Assembly: GCA_016938675.1 (NCBI GenBank)
Contig: JAFGUF010000031.1
Location: forward strand, 62,001 to 126,000
From: Clostridia bacterium
GTDB lineage: Bacteria; Bacillota; Clostridia; Christensenellales; UMGS416
DNA length: 64,000 nt
Reading direction: 5' to 3'
The notes beneath the pieces were generated by a model. It saw only the letters and a program-made list of their open reading frames with translations, did not search any database and was not told where the DNA came from. Position 1 is the first letter of the stretch; each line of letters starts with the position of its first letter. Position numbers and translations under genes: made by a program. Of this stretch, positions 26,854-35,622 are shown in pieces.

Positions 26854-28344
26854 ATGGCTGAAAATTCACTTAACTTTGAAAAAGAACTCTGGGCAGCTGC
26901 GGACAAGCTGCGCGGCAGCATGGATGCCAGCGAATACAAACACGTAGTGCTGGGATTAATATTCCTGAAGTACATATCCGATAAATTCGAAGACAGATAC
27001 AACGAGCTGGTGGAAGAAGACGAAGGCTTCGAAGAGGACGTTGACGAGTACACAATGCAAGGCATTTTCTTTGTGCCGCCTGAAGCCAGATGGAGCCACA
27101 TACAAAACAACGCCACAACGCCTGAAATCGGCAAGCTGGTGGATGAAGCAATGACAGCCATTGAAACCCAGAATAAAAAGCTAAAGGGCGTGTTGCCCAA
27201 AAACTACGCACGCCCGGAGCTGGATAAGCGCAGGCTGGGCGAAGTTATCAACCTATTTTCCAATCTGAAACTCCACGGCAAAGAAGAAAGAGACACATTA
27301 GGCAGAGTATATGAATATTGCCTGTCTATGTTTGCAGAAGCTGAGGGCAAGCGCGGCGGCGAATTCTACACCCCTGCGTGCGTGGTTCAAACCATTGTTG
27401 AAGTGCTGCGCCCATACAAAGGCAGAGTGTACGACCCTGCGTGCGGAAGCGGCGGCATGTTTGTGCAGTCGGCAAAGTTTTTGGAGGCACACCAAGGCAA
27501 TCTGCAGGATATATCCGTGTATGGGCAGGAGAGCAACCCCACCACATGGAAAATGTGCATGATGAACCTTGCTATCCGTGGCATTGAGGCAAACCTCGGT
27601 GAGTACAATGCAGACTCATTTACAAAGGATATGCACAAAACATTGAAGGCTGACTTTGTGCTTGCTAATCCGCCATTTAATATGGACTGGCCGCAGTCGC
27701 AGGTGGCAAATGATCCACGCTGGAAATATGGCCTGCCGCCCAGTGCCAATGCCAACTACGCATGGATGCAGCATATGATACATCACCTTGCGCCAAATGG
27801 TAAGCTGGGCTTAGTACTTGCCAATGGTTCGCTTTCTTCTCAGGCATCGGGCGAGGGCGACATCCGCCAAAAGATACTGGAGGATGACATGGTGGAGTGC
27901 ATCATCGCTATGCCGTCACAGCTTTTCTATACCACGCAAATCCCTGTGTGCCTGTGGTTTATATCCAGAAATAAAAAACGCAAAGGCGAGACTTTGTTTA
28001 TAGATGCCAGAAACATGGGCACTATGGTCTCCCGCAAGCTGCGTGAGCTGACGGAAGAAGACATAAAATTAATTGCAGACACAGTGAAAAGCTGGCAGGA
28101 AGATGACGGCTATGAAGATGTTGCAGGCTTTTGTAATATGGCAACATTAGATGATATTAAAAAGAATGACTACATTCTCACCCCCGGGCGCTATGTGGGG
28201 CTGCCGGAGGAGGAAGAGGATGATGAGCCTTTTGAGGAGAAGATGGATAGGCTGACTAGTGAGTTGTCACAGCTTTTTAAAGAGGGTGATAGGCTGCAGG
28301 ATGAGGTTCGGGAGCAGTTGAAGGGGATTGGGTATGAGCTTTAA
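26854..28344 (+). CDS. hsdM: type I restriction-modification methyltransferase subunit HsdM
   Basis: This 496-residue N6-adenine DNA methyltransferase has an N-terminal HsdM helical domain (FEKELWAAADKLRGSMD...KYISDKFE), the SAM-binding motif YDPACGSGGMF (about residue 194) preceded by GGEFYTPACVV, and the catalytic motif ANPPF. It uses codons richer in G and C than the neighbouring hsdS, more like the host chromosome. The order hsdM-(small membrane gene)-hsdS-(membrane gene)-hsdR differs from standard operons only in the inserted genes. Confidence 0.95.
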   Translation: MAENSLNFEKELWAAADKLRGSMDASEYKHVVLGLIFLKYISDKFEDRYNELVEEDEGFEEDVDEYTMQGIFFVPPEARWSHIQNNATTPEIGKLVDEAMTAIETQNKKLKGVLPKNYARPELDKRRLGEVINLFSNLKLHGKEERDTLGRVYEYCLSMFAEAEGKRGGEFYTPACVVQTIVEVLRPYKGRVYDPACGSGGMFVQSAKFLEAHQGNLQDISVYGQESNPTTWKMCMMNLAIRGIEANLGEYNADSFTKDMHKTLKADFVLANPPFNMDWPQSQVANDPRWKYGLPPSANANYAWMQHMIHHLAPNGKLGLVLANGSLSSQASGEGDIRQKILEDDMVECIIAMPSQLFYTTQIPVCLWFISRNKKRKGETLFIDARNMGTMVSRKLRELTEEDIKLIADTVKSWQEDDGYEDVAGFCNMATLDDIKKNDYILTPGRYVGLPEEEEDDEPFEEKMDRLTSELSQLFKEGDRLQDEVREQLKGIGYEL

Positions 28345-28576
28345 ATGGAATGATGTAAAAAATAAATCAAGTAAAGAATTATATGAAATTCTTAATGATG
28401 AGATAATTAATAAAGGCGGTAATGTTTCGATTGAGTTTCTTTCTAGTGAAATGAGAAGAAAAGAACAGAAGGAACAAAACAAAATAATGATTATATGTAC
28501 TGTAGCTATAACATTAATGACACTGGTGATTTTGTTCGCAACTTTGATAAGTGCGAATATAATTAGTTGTGGGTGA
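28334..28576 (+). CDS. small membrane protein embedded in the hsd operon
   Basis: This 80-residue protein has a charged N-terminal helix (EMRRKEQKEQNK) followed by one hydrophobic segment at about residues 54-76. It starts at the ATG at 28334 inside the hsdM end, 7 nt after AAGGGG, and its stop lies just before hsdS, so it is translationally linked to both. It is AT-rich. No family recognised; not part of standard type I systems. Confidence 0.55.
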   Translation: MSFKWNDVKNKSSKELYEILNDEIINKGGNVSIEFLSSEMRRKEQKEQNKIMIICTVAITLMTLVILFATLISANIISCG

Positions 28577-28580
28577 TAGT

Positions 28581-29834
28581 ATGAATGAAAGGAGAATATA
28601 TAAATTTGAGGATATATTTATTATTAGTTCAGGATTATCAAAAAACAGAAAAGATTTTGGGTTTGGCTTCCCTTTTTTAACATTCAAAGATGTTTTCTAT
28701 AATTATTTTTTACCTGCCAAATTAGAAAATTTAGCAAACACAAATGAAAGAGAAAGAAAAACCTGTTCTATTGAAAAAGGTGATTTGTTTTTAACAAGGA
28801 CAAGTGAAACACAAGATGAATTAGGCATGAGTAGCGTTGCTTTGAAAGATTATAAAGATGCTACCTTTAATGGATTTACAAAGCGGCTAAGAATTAAAGA
28901 TGATTATAAAAGTAAGATTGATTTTTTATATTTGGGTTATTATATGAGAAGCTCGAAAATACGAAATCAAATTGCTAGTCTTTCAGCAATGACGACTAGA
29001 GCAAGTTTAAATAGCTCAATGATTAATAGCTTAGAACTCAGCATTCCACAAATAGAAGTGCAGAAAAAAATTGGGTGTATTCTATTCTCTCTTGACAATA
29101 AAGTAGAAAACAACCGCAAAACAGCAGAAAAGCTGGAAGAAATAGCACAGGCGATTTTTAAAAGATGGTTTGTGGATTTTGAGTTTCCTAATGAGGATGG
29201 CGAGCCTTATAAATCTAGTGGTGGGGAGATGGTTTATTGTGAGGAACTGGGAAAGGATGTGCCGAAGGGGTGGGAAGTTACATCTTTAATAGATATGGCG
29301 GAATTTGTTAATGGATTGGCTTTGAAAAGATTCCCTCCCAAGAATACTAACGATGAGCTCAAAGTTTTAAAAATAAAAGAACTAGGTCAAGGTTATTGTG
29401 ATGAAAACAGTGATTTAGCAAGTAGAGAAGTTGATGACAAGTATATTATAAATGCTGGAGATTTAATATTTTCATGGTCAGGTAGTTTGATGGTTAAATT
29501 TTGGACAAGTGATACTTGTTTTCTTAATCAACATCTATTTAATGTCCTTAGTAAAGAAGGATATAATAGAGCATTTTTATATTTGGTTATTCATTATTTT
29601 ATTGATGTATTTAGATTAATTGCATCATCAAAGGCTACAACAATGGGACATATTAAAAGGTCTGATTTGGAGAATTCGTATTTTCCAATTGATAAGGATT
29701 TAGTGGAACGATTCAATGATATTATTATGCCAACTATTGAAAAGATGATACATTGTGGAGTAGAAAATGAAAGGCTACAAAAAGTTAGGGATGCTTTATT
29801 GCCGAAGTTGATGAGCGGGGAGATTGAGGTATAG
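28581..29834 (+). CDS. hsdS: type I restriction-modification specificity subunit HsdS
   Basis: This protein has about 417 residues. Two target-recognition domains (about 1-150 and 215-370) are each followed by a conserved helical spacer: IPQIEVQKKIGCILFSLDNK...LEEIAQAIFKRWF in the middle and RDALLPKLMSGEIEV at the end. Each domain reads one half of a split DNA target. The start at 28581 follows a GGGTGAT site; an in-frame GTG at 28569 adds four residues. Its AT-rich composition contrasts with hsdM, consistent with exchange of recognition domains. Confidence 0.93.
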   Translation: MNERRIYKFEDIFIISSGLSKNRKDFGFGFPFLTFKDVFYNYFLPAKLENLANTNERERKTCSIEKGDLFLTRTSETQDELGMSSVALKDYKDATFNGFTKRLRIKDDYKSKIDFLYLGYYMRSSKIRNQIASLSAMTTRASLNSSMINSLELSIPQIEVQKKIGCILFSLDNKVENNRKTAEKLEEIAQAIFKRWFVDFEFPNEDGEPYKSSGGEMVYCEELGKDVPKGWEVTSLIDMAEFVNGLALKRFPPKNTNDELKVLKIKELGQGYCDENSDLASREVDDKYIINAGDLIFSWSGSLMVKFWTSDTCFLNQHLFNVLSKEGYNRAFLYLVIHYFIDVFRLIASSKATTMGHIKRSDLENSYFPIDKDLVERFNDIIMPTIEKMIHCGVENERLQKVRDALLPKLMSGEIEV

Positions 29835-29838
29835 ATAT

Positions 29839-30456
29839 ATGGATGCAATAAGACCAGAAGTTCAAGAACAAATTGTACGAATATTAACTGAATTAGAAGC
29901 ATATCTTACAAAAGCTAATCAACTAGACTGGATGGCTCTTTCTAGTATAATAGCCAGTTTTTTAATAAGTGTAGTGGCAATTTGTATTAGTTTAAAAACA
30001 GCTAAAGATCAAAAAAAGCTTTTGCAAAAACAGAATGATATTGCGTTATTTGATAAAAAAATAGAGTGCATTAGCAAGTTTAAGGATTTTAGCTATGCTC
30101 TATATTTTTGCTTGATGCATTCTGAAAGCGAAGAAGCTTTTATTGATAGATTTTACTATAAGTTAGGAATAACAGAAAAAAATGAAAAAGAAAAAGCAGA
30201 ACTATTTATCTATGATATAAGAACTGTGAATAGTTTGAAGTATTTATTTAGTAATAAAGTGAGTGATATTATTGAAGAATGGTTTGCATTATCGCGAACA
30301 ATATTTTTTAATATAGCTTTATATTCTTTTAACGCAAAACTTATTGATGAGGATATTAAAGCATTTTACAAAAAAAAGCAAGAATATATTAGTTTTTATG
30401 ATGAGAAAATTGCGAGTGAGCTTTTTGGAGCTTTTAAAATTGAGATTAAGTTATAA
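29839..30456 (+). CDS. single-pass membrane protein embedded in the hsd operon
   Basis: This protein has 205 residues. A hydrophobic segment at about 33-52 is followed by a helical KTAKDQKKLLQKQNDIALFDKK stretch and an alpha-helical soluble domain. A Q-x-x-x-x-x-LFDKR-like motif after one transmembrane helix is common in small membrane proteins of mobile elements and defence islands (from memory, not a search). The ATG at 29839 lies 8 nt after GAGGT, overlapping the hsdS end region; hsdR follows 16 bp downstream. Function unknown. Confidence 0.6.
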   Translation: MDAIRPEVQEQIVRILTELEAYLTKANQLDWMALSSIIASFLISVVAICISLKTAKDQKKLLQKQNDIALFDKKIECISKFKDFSYALYFCLMHSESEEAFIDRFYYKLGITEKNEKEKAELFIYDIRTVNSLKYLFSNKVSDIIEEWFALSRTIFFNIALYSFNAKLIDEDIKAFYKKKQEYISFYDEKIASELFGAFKIEIKL

Positions 30457-30472
30457 TACAGGAGATTAGAAT

Positions 30473-33223
30473 ATGGTCGCGTCATTCACCGAAGCAAACT
30501 ACGAAAACGCAATAATAGAACTATTCGAAAATGAACTGGAGTATGAATATATACCCGGTTACACTTTTGAGCGCGATTACAAAGATGTAGTTCTAGTAAA
30601 AGAATTGCGCCAGCAAATCCAGCGCATCAATCCCACCGCAGATGCCTTGGCTGTGGATGAAGCCATAAGGCTGGTTCTATCCTGCGATTCCCCAAACCTT
30701 ATACATAACAATAAAGCCTTTCATGACCTTTTAACTGCCGGTGTTTCGGTGAGTTATTATAAAGGTGGCAACAAAAGCGACCACATATGGCTGGTTGATT
30801 TTAACAATACAGACAATAACAGCTTTATCATTTCCAATCAGTTTACAGTGGTGGATAATGCCACAAAAAGACCCGATGTAGTAATTTTTATTAATGGTCT
30901 TCCCCTCGTTGTACTGGAGCTGAAATCCTGCAGCAGAGAGCAGGCAGATGCCAGCGAGGCGTTTTTGCAGATACGCAATTATCTGCAGGCAATACCAAGC
31001 CTTTTCACCTATAATTCATTCTGTGTGCTATCCGATATGATAAATACAAAGGCAGGCACAATTACAGCGGATGAAGACAGATTTATGAGCTGGAAGTCAA
31101 CAGACGGCAGCTACGAGGACACTCGCCTTGCCAGCTTCACTACGCTGTTTAAAGGCATGTTTGATAAAGACCGCCTGCTGAATATCATCAGAAACTTTGT
31201 ACTATTTGTCGGCACTCGTGATGATGAACCCATTAAAATACTATCTGCGTATCATCAGTTCTATGCAGTAAATAAAGCAGTGGATAAAACATTTCATGCA
31301 GTCAAGTCAGACGGTAAAGCAGGCGTATTTTGGCATACGCAGGGCAGCGGCAAGTCGTTGTCTATGGTTTTTTATTCCGCCATGCTCAAGTCCATTTTAA
31401 ACAACCCGACCTTGGTTATCCTGACCGATAGAAACGATTTGGACGACCAGCTTTTCAATACATTTTCCAGCGCAGCCAGCCACCTTCGCGAAGTACCTGT
31501 GCAGGCACAGAGCAGAGCGCACCTAAAGGAGCTGCTGGATGGCATAGAGGCAGGCGGCATTATATTTACCACCATGCAGAAATTCGAGGAAGGCACAGCA
31601 ACTCTTTCCGAAAGGCGAAATATTGTGCTCATTGCAGATGAAGCCCACCGCAGCCAATATGGGCTGGAAGCACAGGTGGATAGAAAGACCGGCAAGCTAA
31701 GCTATGGCATGGCAAAGTATGTCCGTGACGCTCTGCCTAATGCGTCATTTATCGGCTTCACAGGTACACCTATAGATTCAAAGGACAGGTCAACGCAGGA
31801 GATATTCGGCGACTATATCGATATATACGACATGACACAGGCAGTGGAAGACGGCGCAACCAAGCCGATATTCTATGAAAGCCGTGTAATGAACCTAAAG
31901 CTGGATGAAGATATTCTGAAGAAAATTGACCAAGAATACGAGAGCATGGCAGAGATTGCAGAGCCGTATCATATAGAGCGTTCACAAAAAGAACTTGGCA
32001 ATATGGAGGCAATACTCGGCGCAGATGAAACGATAGCCGAGCTTTGTGGCGATATCATCAGCCACTACGAGGACAGAGCACATATCCTTGAAGGCAAGGC
32101 AATGATAGTAGCCTATTCGCGTAAAGTCGCAATGAAGATGTACAACAAAATACTAGACATGCGCCCAGCTTGGAAAGATAAGCTGGCAATTGTAATGACC
32201 AGAAACAATAAAGACCCGGAGGAGTGGTTCCAATTAATCGGCGGCAAAACCGAACGTGATGAGAGAGGCAAGCAGTTTAAAGACCCGAAAAGCGAGCTTA
32301 AAATATGCATAGTTGTTGATATGTGGCTTACAGGCTTTGATGTACCCAGCCTTAACACGATGTATATCTATAAGCCGATGCAAGGGCACACCCTTATGCA
32401 GGCAATCGCCAGAGTTAACCGCGTGTATGGTGATAAGGAAGGTGGACTGGTCGTTGATTATGTTGGAATAGCAAGCGCACTAAGAAAAGCCATGAAGGAC
32501 TTCACAAATCGTGATAAAAAAGCCTTCACAAATAATGATATCGGTAAAATTGCATTGCCAAAGTTTATGGAGAAGCTGGAGATATTGCGTGACTTGATGT
32601 ATGGCCTTGACTACAGTTCTTTTTTTGGTGAAAGCGACACAGACAGAGCAAATGTTATCGCAGATGGCATTAACTTTATCTATAACGACCCTGAAAATAA
32701 AGACATATATCTAAAAGAAGCTACAGCTCTAAGGCAGGCTGAAACACTGTGTCGATCCTTACTGGATGAAAGAATAAAAATGGAAGTTGCATTTTTTGAG
32801 GCTGTTCGCAGTGGTATATCTAAAATATCAGGAACAGGAAAGATAAGTGTTAGGGAAATAAACGCTAGAATAAATCAGCTGCTTAAAGAGAGTATCAAAA
32901 GCGAAGGCATTATTAATATCTTTGAAGATAACAAAGAATTTTCAATTTTCGACCCGGAATATCTATTAAGTCTGCAGAATATGAAGCAAAAGAATTTAGC
33001 GGCAGAGTTGCTTAGAAAATTATTGGCTGACGAAATAAAAGGATATACTAGAACTAATCTTGTTAAGTCCGAGCTGTTCTCAAAGAAGCTAGAAGATCTT
33101 ATGAAAAAGTATAGAAACAGTCAGATATCCAATGCCGAAGTTATTGAACAACTTATTAAAATCGCTGAAGAAATTGCAAAAGCTCATAAAGAAGGAAATG
33201 ATATGGGCTTAAACGCTGAGTAG
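30473..33223 (+). CDS. hsdR: type I restriction endonuclease subunit HsdR, ends at a premature amber codon
   Basis: This 916-residue frame has the N-terminal nuclease domain (RPDVVIFINGLPLVVLELK, PD-ExK type, about residues 140-160) and a translocase motor with Walker A HTQGSGKSLSM, DEAH in IADEAHRSQYG, motif III GFTGTPI and motif VI QAIARVNRVYG. The frame ends at TAG (33221-33223), and the same frame continues without a gap into the family's usual C-terminal helical domain. The product would lack about 97 C-terminal residues that contact the methylase. Base composition shifts to AT-rich after about 32.6 kb. Confidence 0.9.
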   Translation: MVASFTEANYENAIIELFENELEYEYIPGYTFERDYKDVVLVKELRQQIQRINPTADALAVDEAIRLVLSCDSPNLIHNNKAFHDLLTAGVSVSYYKGGNKSDHIWLVDFNNTDNNSFIISNQFTVVDNATKRPDVVIFINGLPLVVLELKSCSREQADASEAFLQIRNYLQAIPSLFTYNSFCVLSDMINTKAGTITADEDRFMSWKSTDGSYEDTRLASFTTLFKGMFDKDRLLNIIRNFVLFVGTRDDEPIKILSAYHQFYAVNKAVDKTFHAVKSDGKAGVFWHTQGSGKSLSMVFYSAMLKSILNNPTLVILTDRNDLDDQLFNTFSSAASHLREVPVQAQSRAHLKELLDGIEAGGIIFTTMQKFEEGTATLSERRNIVLIADEAHRSQYGLEAQVDRKTGKLSYGMAKYVRDALPNASFIGFTGTPIDSKDRSTQEIFGDYIDIYDMTQAVEDGATKPIFYESRVMNLKLDEDILKKIDQEYESMAEIAEPYHIERSQKELGNMEAILGADETIAELCGDIISHYEDRAHILEGKAMIVAYSRKVAMKMYNKILDMRPAWKDKLAIVMTRNNKDPEEWFQLIGGKTERDERGKQFKDPKSELKICIVVDMWLTGFDVPSLNTMYIYKPMQGHTLMQAIARVNRVYGDKEGGLVVDYVGIASALRKAMKDFTNRDKKAFTNNDIGKIALPKFMEKLEILRDLMYGLDYSSFFGESDTDRANVIADGINFIYNDPENKDIYLKEATALRQAETLCRSLLDERIKMEVAFFEAVRSGISKISGTGKISVREINARINQLLKESIKSEGIINIFEDNKEFSIFDPEYLLSLQNMKQKNLAAELLRKLLADEIKGYTRTNLVKSELFSKKLEDLMKKYRNSQISNAEVIEQLIKIAEEIAKAHKEGNDMGLNAE

Positions 33224-33517
33224 TTGGCTTTCTATGATGCCATATCAAAACCACAGAATATAAATGATTTTTACTCAAATCAAGAACTTATTGATATGAC
33301 ACATGAGCTTACAGATATGCTTAGGAAAAATCGTACAATAGATTGGCAGCTAAAAGACCAAGGCAGAGCAAAGATGCGTTCTATGATAAAGCGGCTTTTG
33401 AAAAAATATAAGTATCCACCGGAAGAAGAGCAGAATGCAATTGATATTGTGTTAAGGCAGGCTGAGAGTATGGATATGGAAACTAACAACTATCGAGGAG
33501 AAAGAGCATATGGTTGA
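33224..33517 (+). pseudogene. C-terminal HsdR fragment after in-frame amber stop
   Basis: Ninety-seven codons continue the hsdR frame directly after TAG. The segment LAFYDAI...TIDWQLKDQGRAKM...IKRLLKKYKYPPEE is the DUF3387-type C-terminus of HsdR. The first codon is TTG, but no ribosome binding site is present, so it is not a separate gene. It is expressed only if the amber codon is suppressed or bypassed. Confidence 0.85.
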
Positions 33518-33557
33518 TACGGATTCGGAATAATATAAACAGAAAAAATAAAATATA

Positions 33558-33586
33558 TTGATATTGTTCCGATAAAAGCATATAAT
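33558..33586 (+). promoter_or_regulatory. promoter of the Fic gene
   Basis: TTGATA (33558-33563), 17 bp spacer, TATAAT (33581-33586), 17 bp before the ATG with an intervening GAGGTG ribosome binding site. Confidence 0.7.
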
Positions 33587-33603
33587 ACACATGAGGTGTA
33601 ATT

Positions 33604-34521
33604 ATGTATTTATCTACAAAGCAAATAGCCGAAAAATGGGGAATAAGCGATCGTAGAGTTCGTATTCTTTGTGATGAAGGCAAGCTTGATGGAGCGTTTA
33701 AAGAAGGAAAGTCATGGAGAATACCTGAAAACACTCAAAAGCCAATAGATAAAAGGCTTAAAATAAGCGAAAATATTCCTCAAGAATTTGAAAGCATTTT
33801 TACACGTATTGAAAATAAAAGATCTGAACTTAATAAAAGACGTCCACTTACTAAGGGAGAGGTTGAAAGACTGAGGAAAGAGTTCTTAGTGGAATTTACC
33901 TATAACTCTAATGCAATTGAAGGCAATACATTAACATTAAGTGAAACAGAAGCAGTAATAAATGATAATGTCACTATTGGTGGCAAACCACTAAAAGACC
34001 ATCTTGAAGCGATAGGGCACAAAGAAGCGTATGAGTATATGCTCCAACTTGCAGATAGCAAAAAAACCTTTTCAGAGAAAATTATAAAAGAAATACATTC
34101 TCTTGTATTAGCAGATAAACAAGAGGATAGAGGCATTTACAGACGTATTACTGTAAGGATATCAGGAGCGCTTCATGAGCCTCCGCAGCCTTATATGATT
34201 TCACCTCTTATGGAAAAACTGATTGCCGAATATAAGGACATGCAAGACTTGCATACTATTGAACGTGCTGCATTGTTTCATTTGAAATTTGAGAGCATTC
34301 ATCCATTTATTGATGGCAATGGTCGATGCGGTCGATTGTTGCTTAACTTTGATTTGATTAAGAACGGTTATCCGAATATAAATATCAAGTTCACAGACAG
34401 ACAGAAATATTATGATTGTTTTAATGATTATCATTTGCATAGTAGCCATTCTAAAATGACTAATTTACTAGCTGTATATGTTGAAGAAATGCTTGATAAA
34501 TATTTAGATATATTGCTTTAA
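33604..34521 (+). CDS. Fic family protein with N-terminal HTH
   Basis: This 305-residue protein has an N-terminal MerR-like helix-turn-helix (about 1-45: STKQIAEKWGISDRRVRILC), a Fic_N helical region and the Fic core. The catalytic motif HPFIDGNGRCGR (about residue 237) has all AMPylation residues. The inhibitory motif S-x-x-x-E-G is present as SNAIEG (about residue 100), so it is a self-inhibited class II enzyme. It likely transfers AMP to a protein target. It has its own promoter after the hsd operon. A toxin, regulator or defence role is possible. Confidence 0.9.
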   Translation: MYLSTKQIAEKWGISDRRVRILCDEGKLDGAFKEGKSWRIPENTQKPIDKRLKISENIPQEFESIFTRIENKRSELNKRRPLTKGEVERLRKEFLVEFTYNSNAIEGNTLTLSETEAVINDNVTIGGKPLKDHLEAIGHKEAYEYMLQLADSKKTFSEKIIKEIHSLVLADKQEDRGIYRRITVRISGALHEPPQPYMISPLMEKLIAEYKDMQDLHTIERAALFHLKFESIHPFIDGNGRCGRLLLNFDLIKNGYPNINIKFTDRQKYYDCFNDYHLHSSHSKMTNLLAVYVEEMLDKYLDILL

Positions 34522-34565
34522 TTGCAAATAATTTATATCGTGTTCACCCTTATAATTTGACAAAA

Positions 34566-34671
34566 CCGACAAAAAACCGACATCAAAACCGCCAACTGAA
34601 ATTATAAAATATTTTTATGAAAACAAGTAAAATTTATAATTAGCTTGTTTTTGTTTTATATGCCCAAATTT
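34566..34671 (+). repeat. element-end repeat block B
   Basis: CCGAC at 34566 and 34577, CCGCC at 34589, then the conserved TGCCCAAATT at 34661-34670. The 17-mer at 34563-34579 is identical to block A at the island left end. Confidence 0.6.
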
Positions 34672-34740
34672 CTACAATGCATTGTAGTCAAAACAGTGTA
34701 GAAATAACATTAGATTAAATGTTATTTAATATATGATTAA

Positions 34741-34851
34741 CCGCCAAAACCGCCTTAAAATAGCCAACTCAGTGTAATTATTGCTCAGCTTTTGCTTTGC
34801 ACAAAAATTATGCAGGTTTTAATGATTTTTATTGTCTAGTGTGCACAAATT
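34741..34851 (+). repeat. element-end repeat block D
   Basis: CCGCC at 34741 and 34750, a degenerate TAGCC at 34761 in the same context (GCCAACT) as block B, then GTGTGCACAAATT at 34839-34851, aligned to GTGTGCCCAAATT of block C. Confidence 0.55.
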
Positions 34852-34914
34852 AATTAGTAATACTTTATCTAGTTCTGCTGTGTTTTTATTTATAACCATT
34901 TTGAGAAAAGCAGT

Positions 34915-34933
34915 ACTCCCCTCGTGTTAAGTA
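34915..34933 (+). other. possible internal attachment-site remnant
   Basis: ACTCCCCTCG (34915-34924) is identical to ssrA positions 17527-17536. It lies about 71 bp after the conserved motif of block D, the same distance at which block C is followed by its tmRNA remnant. The following bases have diverged. Confidence 0.45.
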
Positions 34934-35088
34934 ATATATTCAGTAAATATTTCAGATTTAGCTATTGTTAATCGATCAACATCGTAATTATAGTATCTTT
35001 GATATTATCTTAAAAAATATTATATTACAGTTTGAAAACTATTGTATTTATGTATTAATAGTAGATAAAGTGATAATAATAATAAATA

Positions 35089-35145
35089 TTGCAAAATATG
35101 GATTACATGTTATACTATATGTATGGTATTAATAGTATGATACTA
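35089..35145 (+). promoter_or_regulatory. promoter and operator-like palindrome of the HD cassette
   Basis: TTGCAA (35089-35094), 16 bp spacer, TATACT (35111-35116). It is followed by the perfect inverted repeat TAGTAT-G-ATACTA (35133-35145) between the promoter and the first gene, which could be an operator. Confidence 0.5.
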
Positions 35146-35176
35146 CAATATAATGTAAATGTTGCGGAGGAAGGAA

Positions 35177-35557
35177 ATGTCTAAATCAGAACTGGCTAGA
35201 AAACATATTATGCAGGCAATGAACAATAATTTGGGTAAAACAAGAGAAGAAATGGGTGTTACACCTAGGGTTGCATTTGACAATGTCCCTGAAAAGAGTA
35301 CTCTAGAAAAGAATGACTATGCAAATTTTTTCAACAATTTTTTAATAGTTGAGGAAGATTGGTTTAGAGAAGAATTTGAATATGTATTGTCATTTATTTC
35401 CACGGGTAAAATGTCTACTAAGAAACAAAAAACAATTAAAGTTTTCAAGTATGCAATACATCAATATGGTCAAGATAATGCTAGTGTTTCAGAGGAGTGG
35501 GTTGTAAGAAACACAAAAATGATGAGAGATTTTATTAACAGTTTTCCTAATCAATAG
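35177..35557 (+). CDS. small hypothetical protein of the HD cassette
   Basis: This 126-residue protein is of unknown function. The N-terminal third is basic and helical (SKSELARKHIMQAM), a Phe-rich acidic centre (YANFFNNFLIVEEDWF) follows, and the C-terminus is helical. There are no membrane segments and no metal motif. The ATG at 35177 is chosen because GGAGG lies 8 nt upstream; an in-frame ATG at 35159 would contain it. It lies 65 bp before the large HD-like gene in the same orientation, with similar AT-rich codon use, so the two form a probable operon. Confidence 0.6.
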   Translation: MSKSELARKHIMQAMNNNLGKTREEMGVTPRVAFDNVPEKSTLEKNDYANFFNNFLIVEEDWFREEFEYVLSFISTGKMSTKKQKTIKVFKYAIHQYGQDNASVSEEWVVRNTKMMRDFINSFPNQ

Positions 35558-35622
35558 AGCTGGAATCGTTTTGTATATTTAATTTAAATTATACGGGAGA
35601 GGGCTTTAAAAAGGAGCAAGAT

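Larger units (their letters stand above)
34522..35176. other. non-coding junction with two element-end copies (blocks B and D)
   Basis: About 650 bp without a gene. Block B (34566-34671) and block D (34741-34851) both have three CCG(A/C)C-type motifs followed about 70-77 bp later by TG(C)CC/AC-AAATT. A 10-bp match to the ssrA 3' end is at 34915-34924. The rest is very AT-rich and ends in the promoter of the HD cassette. Confidence 0.6.

Noticed and set aside
17546-34521. Calling the island a self-transmissible conjugative element
   Set aside because: Only MobC and relaxase are present; no VirB4, VirD4 or other transfer-pore genes were seen on either strand.
34566-34765. Short regularly spaced repeats as a CRISPR array
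   Set aside because: The units are 5 bp at 11-bp spacing with no spacers of CRISPR length and no cas genes nearby.
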